A stretch of 64,000 nucleotides of DNA from Rhynchosporium graminicola (lineage: Eukaryota > Ascomycota > Leotiomycetes > Helotiales > Ploettnerulaceae), in assembly GCA_900074885.1 (NCBI GenBank), contig FJUW01000083.1, positions 62,001 to 126,000 of the forward strand. The letters are read 5' to 3'. Below the pieces are notes generated by a model. It searched no databases and was not told where the DNA came from. It saw only the letters and a program-made list of their open reading frames with translations. The translations under genes and the position numbers were made by a program. This document shows, piece by piece, positions 48,370 to 62,200 of this stretch (position 1 is the first letter of the stretch; each line of letters starts with the position of its first letter).

Positions 48370-49780
48370 CTAATAAAGTTACTCTACCCTAAGTTAACTT
48401 GCCTAATACTTATTATAGAAACTGTAATAACCTAGGATAATTTATCCTTTAGTACTAAATATACCTCGCCTTTAATAGAGACAAGTTCGAAGCAGATTCC
48501 CTTAAAGTACTCTAGATTACTTTATTTCTCCGCGATACTACTACTTACTAGATCGAACTAGCTTTAAGTAATTACTTATTTAATTAATACCTAACTAAGG
48601 CCTATTTTACTACTATAACCGAAAAGAGTCGATTTATCTTTCGAACTATCGTAAGCTTTACTACTACTATTAAGGGAGTCTTTAGAGACTCTAATAAGAA
48701 AGAATAAGCCGAGAAGCACCTGCTCGGAATTCGATAGTAAGGATCTATTTACGAATATACTACTAAGTTCTACTACTACTCTATATAGTTAAACTAAATA
48801 GATAATAGATTAAGAGCTTAATACTACCGAGGCCTTAAGGACTATATTAAGAATAAGCTTTCTAGAACTAATGAACTAGATAACCTAGAAGACTTAATTA
48901 AATCGTCTACTACTATTAATAAACAAATCTAGGAATAAGTAAAGGAAAAAGAGGAATACTTTATATCTACTTACCTTCGGAAGCTCTAATTCCTATAATA
49001 ATATAATAAGTATCAGGGAAATTTCTAACTTTACCCGAATAATAAATATAACTATTATAATCCGATAGAAATAAATAAAATAAAAAGAGGATCTAAGTAC
49101 TAAGCTAAGAAAGATAAACATTAAGAGAAAGGTCTTTACTATATATATAGTAAGCTAAAATACCTTATATATAATTATTCTTAGAAGAAGAAATAAAAAG
49201 AGAAACTCTAGAATAAACCTAAAAGAGAATTCGAACTAGCTAAAAGAAAAGATTACTAAGAAGCTTCTAGCGCAGAATAGAGTTCGCAGGACTTTATAGC
49301 TTACAAATCTAGCGAAGAATTCGAAGAGAACTTAGTTAAACTTCTAGATAAAGACTAAGAAAGCTAGAGTATTATAGATAAAAGAAACTATCTATATAAT
49401 ATCTCCTATATAATAACGAAAACTGGACTCTTCGAAATCATAATAATAGAAGAAGAATATAAGTTTATAATAGAACTAAGTCTGATTTTATAGAATATTA
49501 TCAAACTTATAATATACTTAACTAAGATATAGACTATATTATAGCTTATCGCGATATTACTATTATTATATTCTAAGTTAATACTAAGGATATCGAGGAA
49601 TAACTAGATCGTTATATAGCTAATCTCGAAGGAGAACCTGAACTAAAGGGAATCGAATAATTAGATTAGTTCCTTCGAATTAAAGATACTTAAGCTATTA
49701 TTAAGGAAATAAAAGAGGAACGCTATTAGTAGAGAAGATAGTACCTATTAGAACTAGCTACTTATTAAAGAATAGTACTA
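48370..49780 (+). pseudogene. G2 copy A gag relic
   Basis: A Ty3/Gypsy gag with the retrotransposon capsid region at about 48460-48890 (FLRDTTTYQIELAL then RLRAQYYRGLKDYIK contexts, the usual 'ADNRLRA-Y--GL' hallmark). A basic linker follows, and then a zinc knuckle at about 49138-49180 whose Cys and His now read Tyr or Ser. An acidic, Ser-rich C-terminal tail extends toward the protease. About 430 residues in all. It has stops only at Gln/Trp positions over long stretches, so indels are few. Confidence 0.82.
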
Positions 49781-50728
49781 GATCCGATCTAAAGATAAGC
49801 TAACTTTTACTACTATATACTCTATACTCTAATTACTTATAAACTCGGCCTTAGGATATAGTTAGACGAAATAATAGAGAGAAATATTAAAGAAGCACGT
49901 GATTACTCTATAATAGAACTATTATACCTAGAGCTTATTACTACTAGAGTGTTCGATTAGTTTAGTTAATCTTACTAGTTATAATAGATAATATTAAGAT
50001 AAAAGTACTTATCGATTCAGGAGCTATAGGACGCTTTATAAACTTAGCCTTTATCGAGAAATAGAATATTCCTACTACTATTAACCCGAAACTATATCGC
50101 TTTATCTTATTAGATAGAAAAGGCACCGGATTAGATAGATAAGTCCGCAGAAAGATAAGAGGAATAAAGATAGTTATTAATAGATACGAAGAAACGCTTT
50201 ACTTCGATATTATACTTACTAAATAATACGATATTATATTAGAAATATTATAGCTATATAATTATAATCTTAGTATAAATTAAGTAACTAAGAGAGTTAT
50301 ATTTAGTAATTATAAATATAAATATAGTTAACTAGCTAGTAAATAAGAAGCTAGCGCTACCTTCTTAATAATAATACTAATAGACTCTAGCTAGTTAAGT
50401 CGGGTTCCTAGTTAAATAGAACTTAGGAATTATCTTAGTTAGATAGATAATATTCGGGAGTAGCTATCCGAGCTATATAGGAAGTTCTCGAAACTATTTA
50501 AGGATCCGCAGGATATAAGAGCTCTACTCGAGTATAAACCCTAGGATTATGAAATAAACCTTAAGAATAGATTTATATTTATCACAGAGAAACTTCGCTA
50601 CTATAACTATAATATTATAAGAATACTTAAGGAATATTAAGAGTTAGAAATAAAGAAAGAATAGATTCGAAAATCTAAGTTACCTTATACTATTAATATA
50701 CGAGTAGTTAAGAATGTAGGAGATCCTA
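49781..50728 (+). pseudogene. G2 copy A protease and start of RT, cut by G5
   Basis: The aspartic protease motif is intact as VLIDSGAIGRFI near 50010-50045. The linker to RT follows (KIPEEYREFSKVF-type block near 50480). The frame ends at 50728 within the block that precedes RT motif 1, where copy B continues (AGATCTTAAGG at 7100). G5 entered after TCCTA, the presumed target duplication. Confidence 0.85.
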
Positions 50729-50996
50729 TGTAATGACATAAGACTCGAGGCGGTATACAAGTAAGAATAAATAAGTAGGGAGGCTAAGAGCGATCTTATA
50801 TAGTCTACTACGAAGGAAACAAAAAGATAAGGAAGGAAGAAGAAGAGAGATAGAGTATAAGGCACCTTATATATATGCGCTAGTACTAGTCCGATATTAT
50901 ACTGAGTCGGATGCTAGTTCTGCTAGGATACCTATGAACTTAGGCCCTAGTATCTATCTTTCTTCTTATATAATATTCAGGTGAGCTATCGTTATA
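50729..50996 (-). repeat. G5 3' LTR (minus-strand element)
   Basis: 268 bp from TGTAATGACATAAG to CGTTATA. The minus-strand polypurine tract (complement of TTACCCCCCCCTAAGAAG) adjoins it at 50997. It aligns gaplessly with 57484-57751, and its first 110 bp with the S1 LTR. A small open frame on its minus strand (50680-50865) spans the junction and is not a gene. Confidence 0.92.
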
Positions 50997-51249
50997 TTAC
51001 CCCCCCCTAAGAAGAGCTTAACCCTAAGCTCGGAAAGTTATATTTTATACTAGAAATTAGTCTTTATTATAACTATTTTCGTCGATATTCGCGTAATAAG
51101 CGCTAGCTGCTCTTTAGTAGTAGTAAATTCTTTATTAGGTTCTGACTAGTTATATCGCTATAATAGTACTATATTAGTTATAGCTTTCAAATCGAGCGGT
51201 AAGCTATATTTACTTTATCTATTTATAATAGAAGTCGAGTTTGAGTAGA

Positions 51250-52480
51250 GCATAAGATATATAAAGGAAGGAGTTTATTAATATTAGAGCCTTTCCTTTT
51301 TAATTGCGATAACTACTTCAACTTATAAGTTTACTCTCTCTAGATTACGATATAGTTCCTAGAGTAGGTATTATTACTAACTATTATAGTAGTCTACTAT
51401 AATCTTATATATTAATCGACTTAATTAACTCTTCTCTTATTATAAGTAAATTCCTTATCTTAGTATTAGAGATAGTCTTTAAGTGCGATATAAGAGTTTT
51501 ATAGATCTATAATACTAACTCCTATAATACTTTTACTAGTTCCCGCTAGTACTCTTTTAGTAGCGTATCGTATATATTACTTATAATATAGTCGCGCTTT
51601 CCTTAAGATAAAGTATAATAATACTCCTATTCTAGAACTTCTATATTTATTTTATAAGCTTAACTCTAAGCTTTATAAGTATTATTTAGTATCTAAGAGC
51701 ACTTATAAATATATAAGTTACTTAAACTTAAATATAGTTATATATATTAATATATTATAATTACTTAATTATATTAATATAAAGTATATTATCTTATCTA
51801 GTTTACTTCCTAGTAGTAAAGCTAAAGACGTAGAACTAAATCGAGGCGGTATTATAGCTACTTATAAGGCTATCGATCAGATCTATTATCTCGCGAAATC
51901 TGCTACTCTTATTATTATATTAGAGATTATTACTATATAATTAGTAAAGACTTAAGCTTTAAGGCGATCTATAGAGAAAGTATTTAAAGAGTTAGAGTTT
52001 ATTAAAGTAATAAGTTAAGATCTTAAACCCTTAGATACTAATATAATACTAATATAATATAGGATTTAGATCTTCTAATAGTAGATTTAGTAAAGTCTAA
52101 GTTAATAGTATAAATAGTATTAAGATAGATAAAGGAATTAAATGCTATTATATAGGAATTTATAAAGAAAGCTATATTTAAAGCTATAATATCTAATACT
52201 AAGGGAAAGAGGAATTTACTTTCTAGTTTAGAGATAGTATTAGATCTAGATACTCTCGGACTTTCTCTAAAGAAGAAACCTTATAAGATTAGCTATTATA
52301 TTTAGTTTATTACTAGGGCTATATTAGTAGATTTAAGTAAGGAGTTAGATATAGTAGTTCTAGTTCTAGATATTCTAGATTTACTAAAAGCTCCGAAGAA
52401 CTTAAGAGAGAAAGCTAATAAAGTAAAGATAATAGAGAAAGTAGAGTTTTAGATATAGTATTATTATAGAGTATAATTAA
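51250..52480 (+). pseudogene. G5 antisense extra ORF, unrecognised
   Basis: It runs on the plus strand, against pol, between the 3' LTR and the chromodomain. Readable from about 51480 to 52450: a tyrosine/leucine-rich helical part (PILELLYLF near 51610) and a second part rich in K, L and D (LDLDTLGLSLKKK near 52235). A frame change sits near 52060, at the same place as in G6. A TATA-like string, ATATATAAAGGAAGG, lies at 51249-51263. No family is recognised. See the G6 copy, where two stretches are still free of stops. Confidence 0.5.
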
Positions 52481-52559
52481 GGGATTATCTTTAGTAATAA
52501 ATCTTTAATACTAGTAACTATAATAGTTTATTATCCTCTAAGTAATTATAATTATCTAT

Positions 52560-55500
52560 TTTATCTTCTTAAGCTTTAATCTACTAATCTAGTTTACGCA
52601 GAAGTCTAGGTTTACTTAGGTTAGTAATATAGAAGTCTCTAAGCTTATACGAAGTATTTATTAGATTAGAAGTATTATACTAAGTTAGGTCCGAGTTATA
52701 GCTTAGCTAGCTAATTTAATACTTCAGATTATCTCTTAGGAGCTATATAGTAAGTATATCTTATAACTCTTACTCTTCTTAAGTAATAATAACCTCCGGG
52801 GATAAGTTTAGTAGCTCTTAGCTTAGTAAGAGGTCGTCCGAGTCTTTAAAGAGTAATTTAGAAGCGAATATATTATATATAGAAGATCTAGAGAGTAAAT
52901 CTAGCTTATAAGAGTATCTGATCTTAGCTAAGACTTAGTATAATCCTACTTAAAAGCTAGATAGCTTCTTACTTAGCTAGTGATTCTTAAGGTTCCTTAT
53001 AGAGAGAAATACCTTATCTCTAACTTTCTAGTTAATATTATGCTATTTCGGGTTAGTTATAGCGCTTATCCTCTACTAAGTAGCTAGTATATTAGCTTTT
53101 ATAACCTCGATAGCGGATTTAGTATATTTAGCTAAGGATTTAGTATTAGTATAATTAAGCTTCTCTTATAGTATCGATCTAGTAGATTACTTCTAATCCT
53201 AGCTATTCTATAGTAGTATACTATATTTAAAGGTATATAGTACTATACTAATAGAATTATAAGGTAAGATAGCTTAGATATAGTTTATTATTAATAGTAG
53301 TTCGCCCTAGTTACTCTAGTAGTAATTAATAAAGAGTCTAAAGCGTTAGTTAATATACTAGTTCATAATCTCTATTTATCTGTTAGTTTACTAGTAGAAA
53401 GAGATAAAGAGCTTAATCTTAACTCTAATTATATAATAAAACTCTTACTAGAAAGATAAGATAAACTAAGCTCTTTAGTTAGATATAATTAACTTAAGAG
53501 TATATCTGAAATAATATATTTATTAGATAAATAATATCGCTATCCCGCGGGTATCGATATTATAATAGTATAATATCGATATAGAGTCCTTCCTTAAGCG
53601 ATCGATAAATACTAATATCTTATTAAATCCCTAGTTATTAGGCGGGAAGTCCTTAAAATCTATAGCTAAGTACTATATAAGGTAGCTAAATACTAGTAAT
53701 AAGTATAGGAATCTTTACTATTTCGTCTGCTTCAGATAAGAGTACTAGTAAGAGTAGTAATTATAAGTATACTATTTTATATCTAATATAAGTCCTTTCT
53801 AGTAGTAATAAGTAGAAATTATTTTAGTAGTCTTATAAGTATTTAGATAAGTAGAGGAAACTTAATTATAGACTTCGCTAATTAAATAAGTATATAATAA
53901 GGTATAATATTATATATATAGTTAACCATTATAAAGTAGTAAACTATTATTAATAATATAGCTATCTTCTAATATATTCCGTTTATTAGAGAATAATTCT
54001 TAGTTAAATTAATATAGTTTCTCGATTAGATTAAAAGAGTTATATATAAGTTCTAATAGTATATTAGTCCTTAGCGATATTAAGTATATATAACTAATTT
54101 AATCGATATAATATTCAGCTAGTTCCGCGTTAATCCTAGGGTCTAAGTAGTCTAAAAGTAATAAAACCCGAGATCTACTATCTTATTTCTATTATTCCTA
54201 TATCCTTAGATCTTATTTCCTATAGCTAAGGATATTAGCTTTAGCGTTATCTTTACTAAACGTATATATAATTTAGAAGTTAAATTCGGAAAGGAATTCT
54301 ATCTATCTAGCTTATTTACTAGTTAGGACCTTAGTAGTTATAAAGTATTCTAAGGATCGATAGTCTATATATACGCTAGTATAATATTATAAAGATATAA
54401 GTTTAGGTCTCTATTTCCGGAAAGACTTAATAATAATATATAACTTCTTATTATAGATCTTCTAGTTTAGTTTATATATATTAAGAATATAAGAGTAGAA
54501 TCTAATTAGATATTACTAGTTATCTTTATATAATTAAGAGATAACTCCTACTATTATATTATTAGAAGTATTAGTTTCTAGTTTAGTCTATAAGTTAGAG
54601 TCGAAATAGTATAGTTTCTATATCGATAATAGCTATTAATATAAATTATCAAAGGACTTCTTATAATCGTTAGTGAAATTCTATAGTACTATAGGCCTAG
54701 TAAGTATTAAGAGAGGTCTAGTAATAAAGCCGAAATTCCGAATAAATTAATAATAGAAATTATAGAATCCTAAGAAGGATTTTATAGCTATTACTATTTC
54801 GAGGTACTTCTAGTCTACTAATAGTACTACCTTCTCAGGATCTAGCTTAATTCTATTAGTAGTAATAATATATCCGAGGTATTTAGTCTAAGTAATATAG
54901 AACTCGCTTTTCTTAATATCTATCTAGAGTCCGGTATCTATTAAGCGTTATAATACTAATTTAATATATTCCTTATATTCCTAGAGCGTTTCCGAGTATA
55001 TAAGGATATTATCTAGGTAAGCTATATAGAAGTTATCTACGTAGTTTAGTAGTATATTATTTATTTATTATTAGTATATACTAAGTCTATTATAGAGCTT
55101 AAAAGATAGTACTTTATATTTATAGGATCTGAAGCGAGTTCAGAAGGTAATATACTTCTCTGATTTAAGATCTATATAAATATAGTTAAATACTACTTAG
55201 ATATCTAGTTTAGTAAAGATTACTACTTTAGATATATAAGTTAAGAGCTTATTAATCCTAGGTATTAGATATAAATCCTTTCGAATGATTATATTAAGCT
55301 TATAATAGTTAATATAGAAGCGTAATCCTCTATTAGCTTTCTTAATAAATAGTATAAGTAATATAAAAGGACTTTAGCTAGATTCGATAAATCCCTTATC
55401 TAGGTTCTCTATAAGGTACTCTTTAGTTACTTATAATTCGTCTATAGATTATTAATATAAAGGCGAATATATATTAAGTAATAGTTCTTCTAGAATAATT

Positions 55501-56480
55501 TTATAATTATATAAGCGATATAGCAGAAGAATATTAGAATCCCGCTTAGAAAAGGCCTCCTTAAGAATATAATACTATTCCGATAGCTTTTTAGCTATAA
55601 GTCATTCGGTATTAGGATCCTTAGGGGAGTTACTATTTAGATAGTCTTATAAGAACCGGTTTATCTCGTAGATACTAATAAAGAATAATTCGAAGCTTTT
55701 ATATTTTATATTAAAGTGAAAAGCTATAGTACTAATTTAGTAAATTAGAACTAGTTTCTAGATCCTTAGAGGTTAAGAGAAGTACTTATAATAGAGTTTC
55801 AGCGTAAGTACTTTTCTTAATAAATTCAGAGTAGAAAAGGGTTCGGATTCCTTAGTAATAAGTAGAAATAAGTTAAATAGTAGAGATAATATATTAATAT
55901 ACTATATCGCTATTATTTAGTATAATTAGTATTGATCTAGCTAGTTTATAGCTAAGTCTCGCGCGTTAGCGTCGATTTAGTAAGATCGATTAATACTAAG
56001 TTTATAAGGCAGTAGAGTTATAATTATCCTTATTATATTAGAGAGTAACTAGATAGCGTTTTAGCTATAATAGCTTATAGTAGAGCGTATCTAGCTTAAC
56101 CTGAAATCGTTATATCTATTTAATACTAATAATTATATCTTATTATCCTAAATCAAAGAGAATAAAAAAGTAATTATAAATACGCTTACTATTAATAGAA
56201 AGATATAAATATATAAAATAAGTAATATAAGTTCTAACGGACTATTAGAACTTATATATTAGAATAGAATAGAGTAGTAGCTCGATTTTCTAATACTAAG
56301 AGCCTCTAATAGTTATTCGGTAAGAGTATAATTAATAAATAGATAATTATTCGCTCTAGTATTAATTAAGCTATTTATAGAGACTCCTAACTTATTTATA
56401 TTAACTATAGTTAGATATATAAATTACTTACCTCTTATTAAGGAATTAAGGTTAAGATTAGAGAGATTATACTTATATAG
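52560..56480 (-). pseudogene. G5 pol relic (Gypsy chromovirus)
   Basis: On the minus strand, from upstream: protease-like block about 56400-56320 (reads LINTRANNYLFI, mutated from a DTGA-type motif), RT about 55560-54660 with the active site YLDN near 55015, RNase H about 54450-54080 (VYIDYRSLEYF then NALADILS-type contexts), integrase about 54000-53050 including the SDRG-type and 'HPQTDGQ-E'-type blocks (here YQQTDRQIE near 53410), and a chromodomain about 52870-52740. Order and chromodomain make it a Ty3/Gypsy chromovirus. Many stops. Confidence 0.87.
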
Positions 56481-56539
56481 ACCTAAGAAAGAGTTTTTAC
56501 TTAAGCTTTATCGTTTCCCTCTAGTATCGATCCAGATTC

Positions 56540-57483
56540 GGAAGGTATATCTTCTACTACTTCCTTAGTTACTCTCTTCTCTTCTAGAAATTCGTTAATT
56601 AATTAAACTTTAAGTAGATTAGAATAGTTTAGCTTAATATAACTAAGCTATCTATAGCTATAATACCTAAGGGGTTCTCCGGTCGAGATAGCAAGGCGTT
56701 TTAGCGCGGAGAGAGTACTAGCTTATACCGGAGTAAAAGTACGTATATATAATATAAGAGTAGTTTATCGAGGGGCTAAGCTTAGGGACTAGTAAGAAGT
56801 AGAACTAGTAGTAATCGTAGTAGTAATAGTAAGCTTATAGTACTATACTAGAGCAGTAGCTTTCTTAGGATAAATATATTCTAAGTTATAATAATACTTA
56901 ATATTAAAAGAAAATAAGGATCTAACTATAGAAGCGTAATCCTTATTCTATATTAGTTTAATAATAAGAGTTAAAGCGCGTAAGGATAGTATAATCTTAC
57001 TCTATATATAGAAGAACTACTTCTTCTTTTTAACTTTACTTTAGATAATAGTACTTTAAAATCGATTATAAAACTTAGTAAAAGTCTCGCGTATATAGCT
57101 AAGTTATTATATCTCTAAGTAGTAGAAAGCGTTATAGTAGTTATCTTCCTCTAAACTAGTAAGAAAGTTCTTCTCTAATAAAGAGATTATTTTATCGCTA
57201 GTCTTAAACTTATTAGCTAAGTACTAAAGTATAAGATACTTCTTAGCTAATCTAGTAACTAGTCCCTATACGAGAACGCACTAGGAGAAGTCTATAGGGT
57301 AGTAGTTAGCGTTTATAGCTAGCCGGTCTCGTATCGATACTCTCTATTAGAAGAAAGTAGAATCTAATCTATTATCTAGAAGCAGGATCTTCTTAGTAAG
57401 ATAAGACTTCCTAAGGCGTGACTCTACTAATTTAGCGCTAAGAGAGAGAGATAGTTTATTAGGAATAGTATCTTCTCTCTTAG
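56540..57483 (-). pseudogene. G5 gag relic
   Basis: The minus strand between the 5' LTR and protease. A zinc knuckle lies about 56690-56645 (RYYSYRQLSYI, i.e. Cys/His codons turned to Tyr/Ser). Upstream, a capsid-like region reads as a helical hydrophilic protein. The start is not resolvable. Confidence 0.7.
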
Positions 57484-57751
57484 TATAACGATATAAGACT
57501 CGAGGCAGTATATAAGTAAGAATAAATAAGTAGAGAGACTAAGAGCGATCTTATATAGTCTACTACGAAGGAAATAAAAAGATAAGAAAAGAAGAAGAAG
57601 AGAGATAGAGTATAAAGCACCTTATATATATATACTAGTACTAGTCTGATATTATACTGAGTCGGATACTAATTCTACTGGGATACTTATGAACTTAGGC
57701 CCTAGTATCTATCCTTCTCCTTATATAATATTCCGGTGAGCTATTATTATA
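57484..57751 (-). repeat. LTR shared by G5 and G6
   Basis: 268 bp, TATAACGATATAAG to TATTATA, aligned gaplessly with 50729-50996. It serves as 5' LTR for G5 (its right neighbour on the minus strand is G6's polypurine tract at 57752) and as 3' LTR for G6. Confidence 0.92.
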
Positions 57752-58250
57752 TTACCCCTCCCCTAAGAAGAGCTTAACCCTAAGCTCGGAAGGTTATATT
57801 TTATACTAGAAATTAGTTTTTATTATAATTACTTCTATTAATATTCGCGTAATAAGCGCTAGCTATTCTTTAGTAGTAGTAAATTCTTTATTAGGTTCTA
57901 ACTAGTTATATTGCTATAATAGTACTATATTAGTTATAGCTTCTAAATTAGGCAGTAAGCTATATTTACTTTATCTGTTTATAGTAGGAGTCGAGTTTAA
58001 GTAAGGCGTAGGGTATATAAAGGAAGGGGTTTATTAATATTAGAGCCTTTCCTTTTTAACTACGATAACTACTTCAACTTATAAGTTTACTCTCTTTAGA
58101 CTACGATATAGTTCCTAGAGTAGATATTATTACTAACTACTATAGTAGTCTGCTATAATCTTATATATTAATTAACTTAATTAACTCTTCTCTTATTATA
58201 AGTAAGTTCCTTATCTTAGTATTAGGAATAATCTTTAAGTAAAGTATAAG
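57752..58250 (-). other. G6 polypurine tract and 3' non-coding part
   Basis: Same sequence as 50997-51490 with C/T and G/A changes. Holds the purine tract complement TTACCCCTCCCCTAAG and, on the plus strand, the TATA-like string GGTATATAAAGGAAGG (58012-58027), conserved from G5 and placed upstream of the antisense ORF. Confidence 0.6.
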
Positions 58251-59215
58251 GGTTTTATAGATCTATAACGCTAACTCCTATAGTGCTTTTACTAGTTCCT
58301 ACTAGTACTCTTTCAGTAGCGTATTAAGTATATTACTTGCGATATATTCGCGCTTTCCTTAAGATAAAGTATAATAATACTCCTATTCTAGAACTTCTAT
58401 ATTTATTTAATAAGCTTAACTCTAAGCTTTATAAGTATTATTCGGTATTAAAGAGTAGTTATAAATATATAAGTTATTTAAACTTAAATATAATTATATA
58501 TATTAACGTATTATATTTACTTGATTATATTAATATAAAATATATTATTTTATCCGGTTTACTTCTTAGTAGTAAAGCTAAGGACGCGGAGCTGAATCGG
58601 GGTAGTATTATAGCTACTTATAAGGCGATTAATCAGATCTATTATCTCGCGAAATCTACTACTCTTATTATTACGTTAGAGATTACTACTACTTAATTAG
58701 TAGAGACTTAAGCTTTAAAGCGTTCTATAGAGAAAGTATTTAAAGAGTTAGAGTTTATTAAGGTAATAAGTTAAGATCTTGAACCTTTAGATACTAGTAT
58801 AATACTAACGTAATATAGGATTTAGATCTTTTAATAATAGAATTAGCGAAATCTAAGTTAATAATATAAATAGTATTAAAGTAGATAAAAGAGTTAAATA
58901 GTATTATATAGGAATTTGCGAAGAAAGCTATATTTAAAGCTATTATATCTAATACTAGAGGAAAAAGGAATTTGCCTTCTAGTTCTAAGATAGCGTTAGA
59001 TCTGGATACTCTTAGACTTTCTCTAAAGAAGAAAGCCTATAGGATTAGCTATTATACTCGGTCTATTACTAGAGTTATATTAATAGATTTAAGTAAGGAG
59101 TTAGATATAATAGTTCTAGTTCTAGATATTCTAAATTTACTAGAAGCTCTAGAGAACTTAAGAGAGAAAGCTAGTAAAGTAGAAGTAATTAAAGAAGTAG
59201 AGTTTTAGATATAGT
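58250..59215 (+). pseudogene. G6 antisense extra ORF, unrecognised
   Basis: Same gene as at 51480-52450. In this copy 58337-58696 (about 119 codons) and 58972-59208 (about 78 codons) are free of stops, the longest clear reading in the whole right half. The two stretches lie in different frames; the change falls near 58800-58830 in both G5 and G6, so it was inherited and could be an old indel, a spliced intron or a programmed shift. The protein is hydrophilic and helical with Tyr/Leu-rich and Lys/Asp/Glu-rich parts. No conserved domain is seen. Confidence 0.5.
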
Positions 59216-59259
59216 ATTATTATAAAGTATAATTAGGGGATTATCCTTAGTAATAAATT

Positions 59260-62200
59260 TTAATACTAATAACTATAATAGCTTATTATCCTCTAAGTAA
59301 CTATAGTTATATATTTTATCTTCTTAAGCTTTAATCTACTAATCTAGTTTACGTAGAGGTCTAGGTTTACTTAGGTTAGTAGTATGAAAGTCTTAGAGCT
59401 TATATAAAGTACTTATTAAGTCGGAAGCGTTATACTAAGTTAGGTTCGAGTCGTAGCTTAGCTAACTAACTTAGTACTTTAGATTACCTCTTAGGAGTTA
59501 TATAGTAAGTATATCTTATAACTCTTATTCTTCTTAAGTAGTAATAACTTCCGAGGGTGGGTTTAGTAACTCTTAGCTTAGTAATAAGTTATTTAGGTCC
59601 TTAAAGAGTAATTCGGAGGCGAATATATTATATATAGAAGATCTAGAGGGTAAATCTAGCTTATAAGAGTATCTGATCTTAGCTAAGACTTAGTATAGTC
59701 CTGCTTAGAAGCTAGATAGCTTCTTACTTAGCTAGTAATTCTTAAGGTTCCTTATAGAGAGAAATACCTTATCTCTGACTTCCTAATCGATATTATACTA
59801 TTTCGGGTCAGTTATAGCGCTTATCTTTTACTAAGTAGCTAGTATATTAGCTTTTATAATCTCGATAGCAGATTTAGCACGTTTAGCTAGGGATTTAGTA
59901 TTAGTATAGTTAAGCCTCTCCTACGGTATCGATATAGTAAGTTGCTTCTAATCCTAGTTATTCCGTAATAATATATTATATTTAAGGGTATATAACGCTA
60001 TACTAATAGAATCGTAAGGTAGAGTTACTTAAGCGCGGTCTATTATTAGTAGTAGTTCGCCCTAATTACTCTAGTAGTAATTAATAAAGGGTCTAAGGCG
60101 TTAGTTAATATACTGATTTATAATCTTCGTTTATCTATCAGTTTACTAGTAGAAAGTAATAGAGTACTTAACTTTAACTCTAATTATATAGTAAAACTCT
60201 TACTAGAAGGATAAGATAAACTAAGCTCTTTAGTCAGATATAATTAACTTAGGAGTATATCCGAAACGATATATCTATTAGATAAATAATATCGCTATCC
60301 CGCGGGTATCGATATTATAGTAATATAATATCGATACGAAGTCTTTCCTTAAGTAGTTAATAAATACTAATATCTTATTAAATCTTTAGTTATTAGGCGA
60401 GAAGTCTTTAAAATCTATAGCTAAGTACTATATAAAGTAGCTAAGTATTAGTAATAAGTAGAGGAATCCTTATTATTTCGTTTACTTTAGATAAGAGTAC
60501 TAATAAAAGCGGTAATTATAAGTGTATTATTTTATATCCGATACGAGTCCTTTCTAGTAGTAATAAGTAGAAATTATCTCGGCGGTCTTACGAGTATTTA
60601 GATAAGCAGAAGAAACTTAATTATAGATTTCGCTAATTAAATAAGTATATAGCAAGGTATAGCGTTATATATATAGATAACTATTATAAAGTAGTAAACT
60701 ATTATTAATAGTATAGCTATCTCCTAAGGTATTCCGTTTATTAGAGAACGATTCTCAGTTAAATTAGTATAGTTTCTCGATTAAATTAAAGGAGTTATAT
60801 ATAAGTTCCGGTAGTATATTAATCCTTAGTAATATTAGATATATATAACTAATCTAATTAATATAATATTCAGCTAGTTCTGTATTAATCCTAGGATCTA
60901 AGCGGTCTAGAGGTAATAAAACCCGAGATCTATTATCCTATTTCTATTATTCTTATATCCTTAGATCTTATTCCTTATAGCTAAGGATATTAGCTTTAGC
61001 GTTATTTTTACTAAGCGTATATATAATTTAAAAGTTGAATTCGGAAAGGAATTCTATTTATCTAGCTTACTTACTAGTTAGGACCTTAGTAATTATAAAG
61101 TATTCTAAGGATCAGTAGTCTATATATACGCTAGTATAATATCGTAGAGATATGAGTTCAGGTCTCTATTTCCGGAAAGACTTAATAATAATATATAACT
61201 CCTTATTGTAAATCTCCTAGTTAGGTTCGTATTTATTAAGAATATAGAAGTAGAATCTAATTAGATACTACTAGTTATCTTTATATAATTAGAAGATAAC
61301 TCTAGCTATTATACTATTAGAGGTATTAGTTTCTAGTTTAGTTTATAATTCAGAGTCGAAATAATATAGTTTCTGTACTAATAGTAGCTATTAATATAAA
61401 TCGTTAAAGGACTTCTTATAATCGTTAGTGAAATTCTATAGTACTATAGGCCTAGTAAGTATTAAGAGAGGTTTAGTAATAAGGCCGAAATTCCGAATAA
61501 ATTAATAATAGAACTTATAGAATCCTAAGAAGGATTTCATAACTATTACTATTTCGGGGTACTTCTAGTCTACTAATAGTACTACTTTCTCAGGATCTGG
61601 CTCGATTCTATTAGTAGTAATAATATATCTAAGGTATTTAGTCCGAGTAATATAGAACTCGCTTTTCTTAATATCTACTTAGAGTCCGGTTTCTATTAAG
61701 TATTATAATACTAATTTAATATATTCCTTATATTATTAGAGTATTTCTAAGTATATAAGGATATTATCTAGGTAAGTTATATAGAAATCGTCTAAGTAGT
61801 CTAGTAATATATTATTCATATATCGTTAGTATATACTAAGTCTATTATAGAGCCTAAAAGATAGTACTTTATATTTATAGGATCTGAAGCGGGTTCGGAA
61901 GGTAATATACTCCTCTAATTCGGAGTCTATATAAATATAGTTAAATACTACTCGGATATCTAGTTTAATAAAGATTACTACTTTAGATATATAGGTTAAG
62001 AGCTTATCGATCTTAGGTATTAGATAGGAATCCTTTCGAGTAATTATATTAAGCTTATAATAATCGATATAGAAGCGTAATCCTCTATTAGCTTTCTTAA
62101 CGAATAGTATAAGTGATATAAAGGGACTTTAGCTAGATTCGATAAATCTCTTATCTAAGTTCTCTATAAGATACTCCTTAGTTACTTATAATTCGTCTAT

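Noticed and set aside
50680..50865. 61-codon open frame on the minus strand
   Set aside because: It spans the junction of G2 copy A and the G5 LTR, so it exists only through the insertion.
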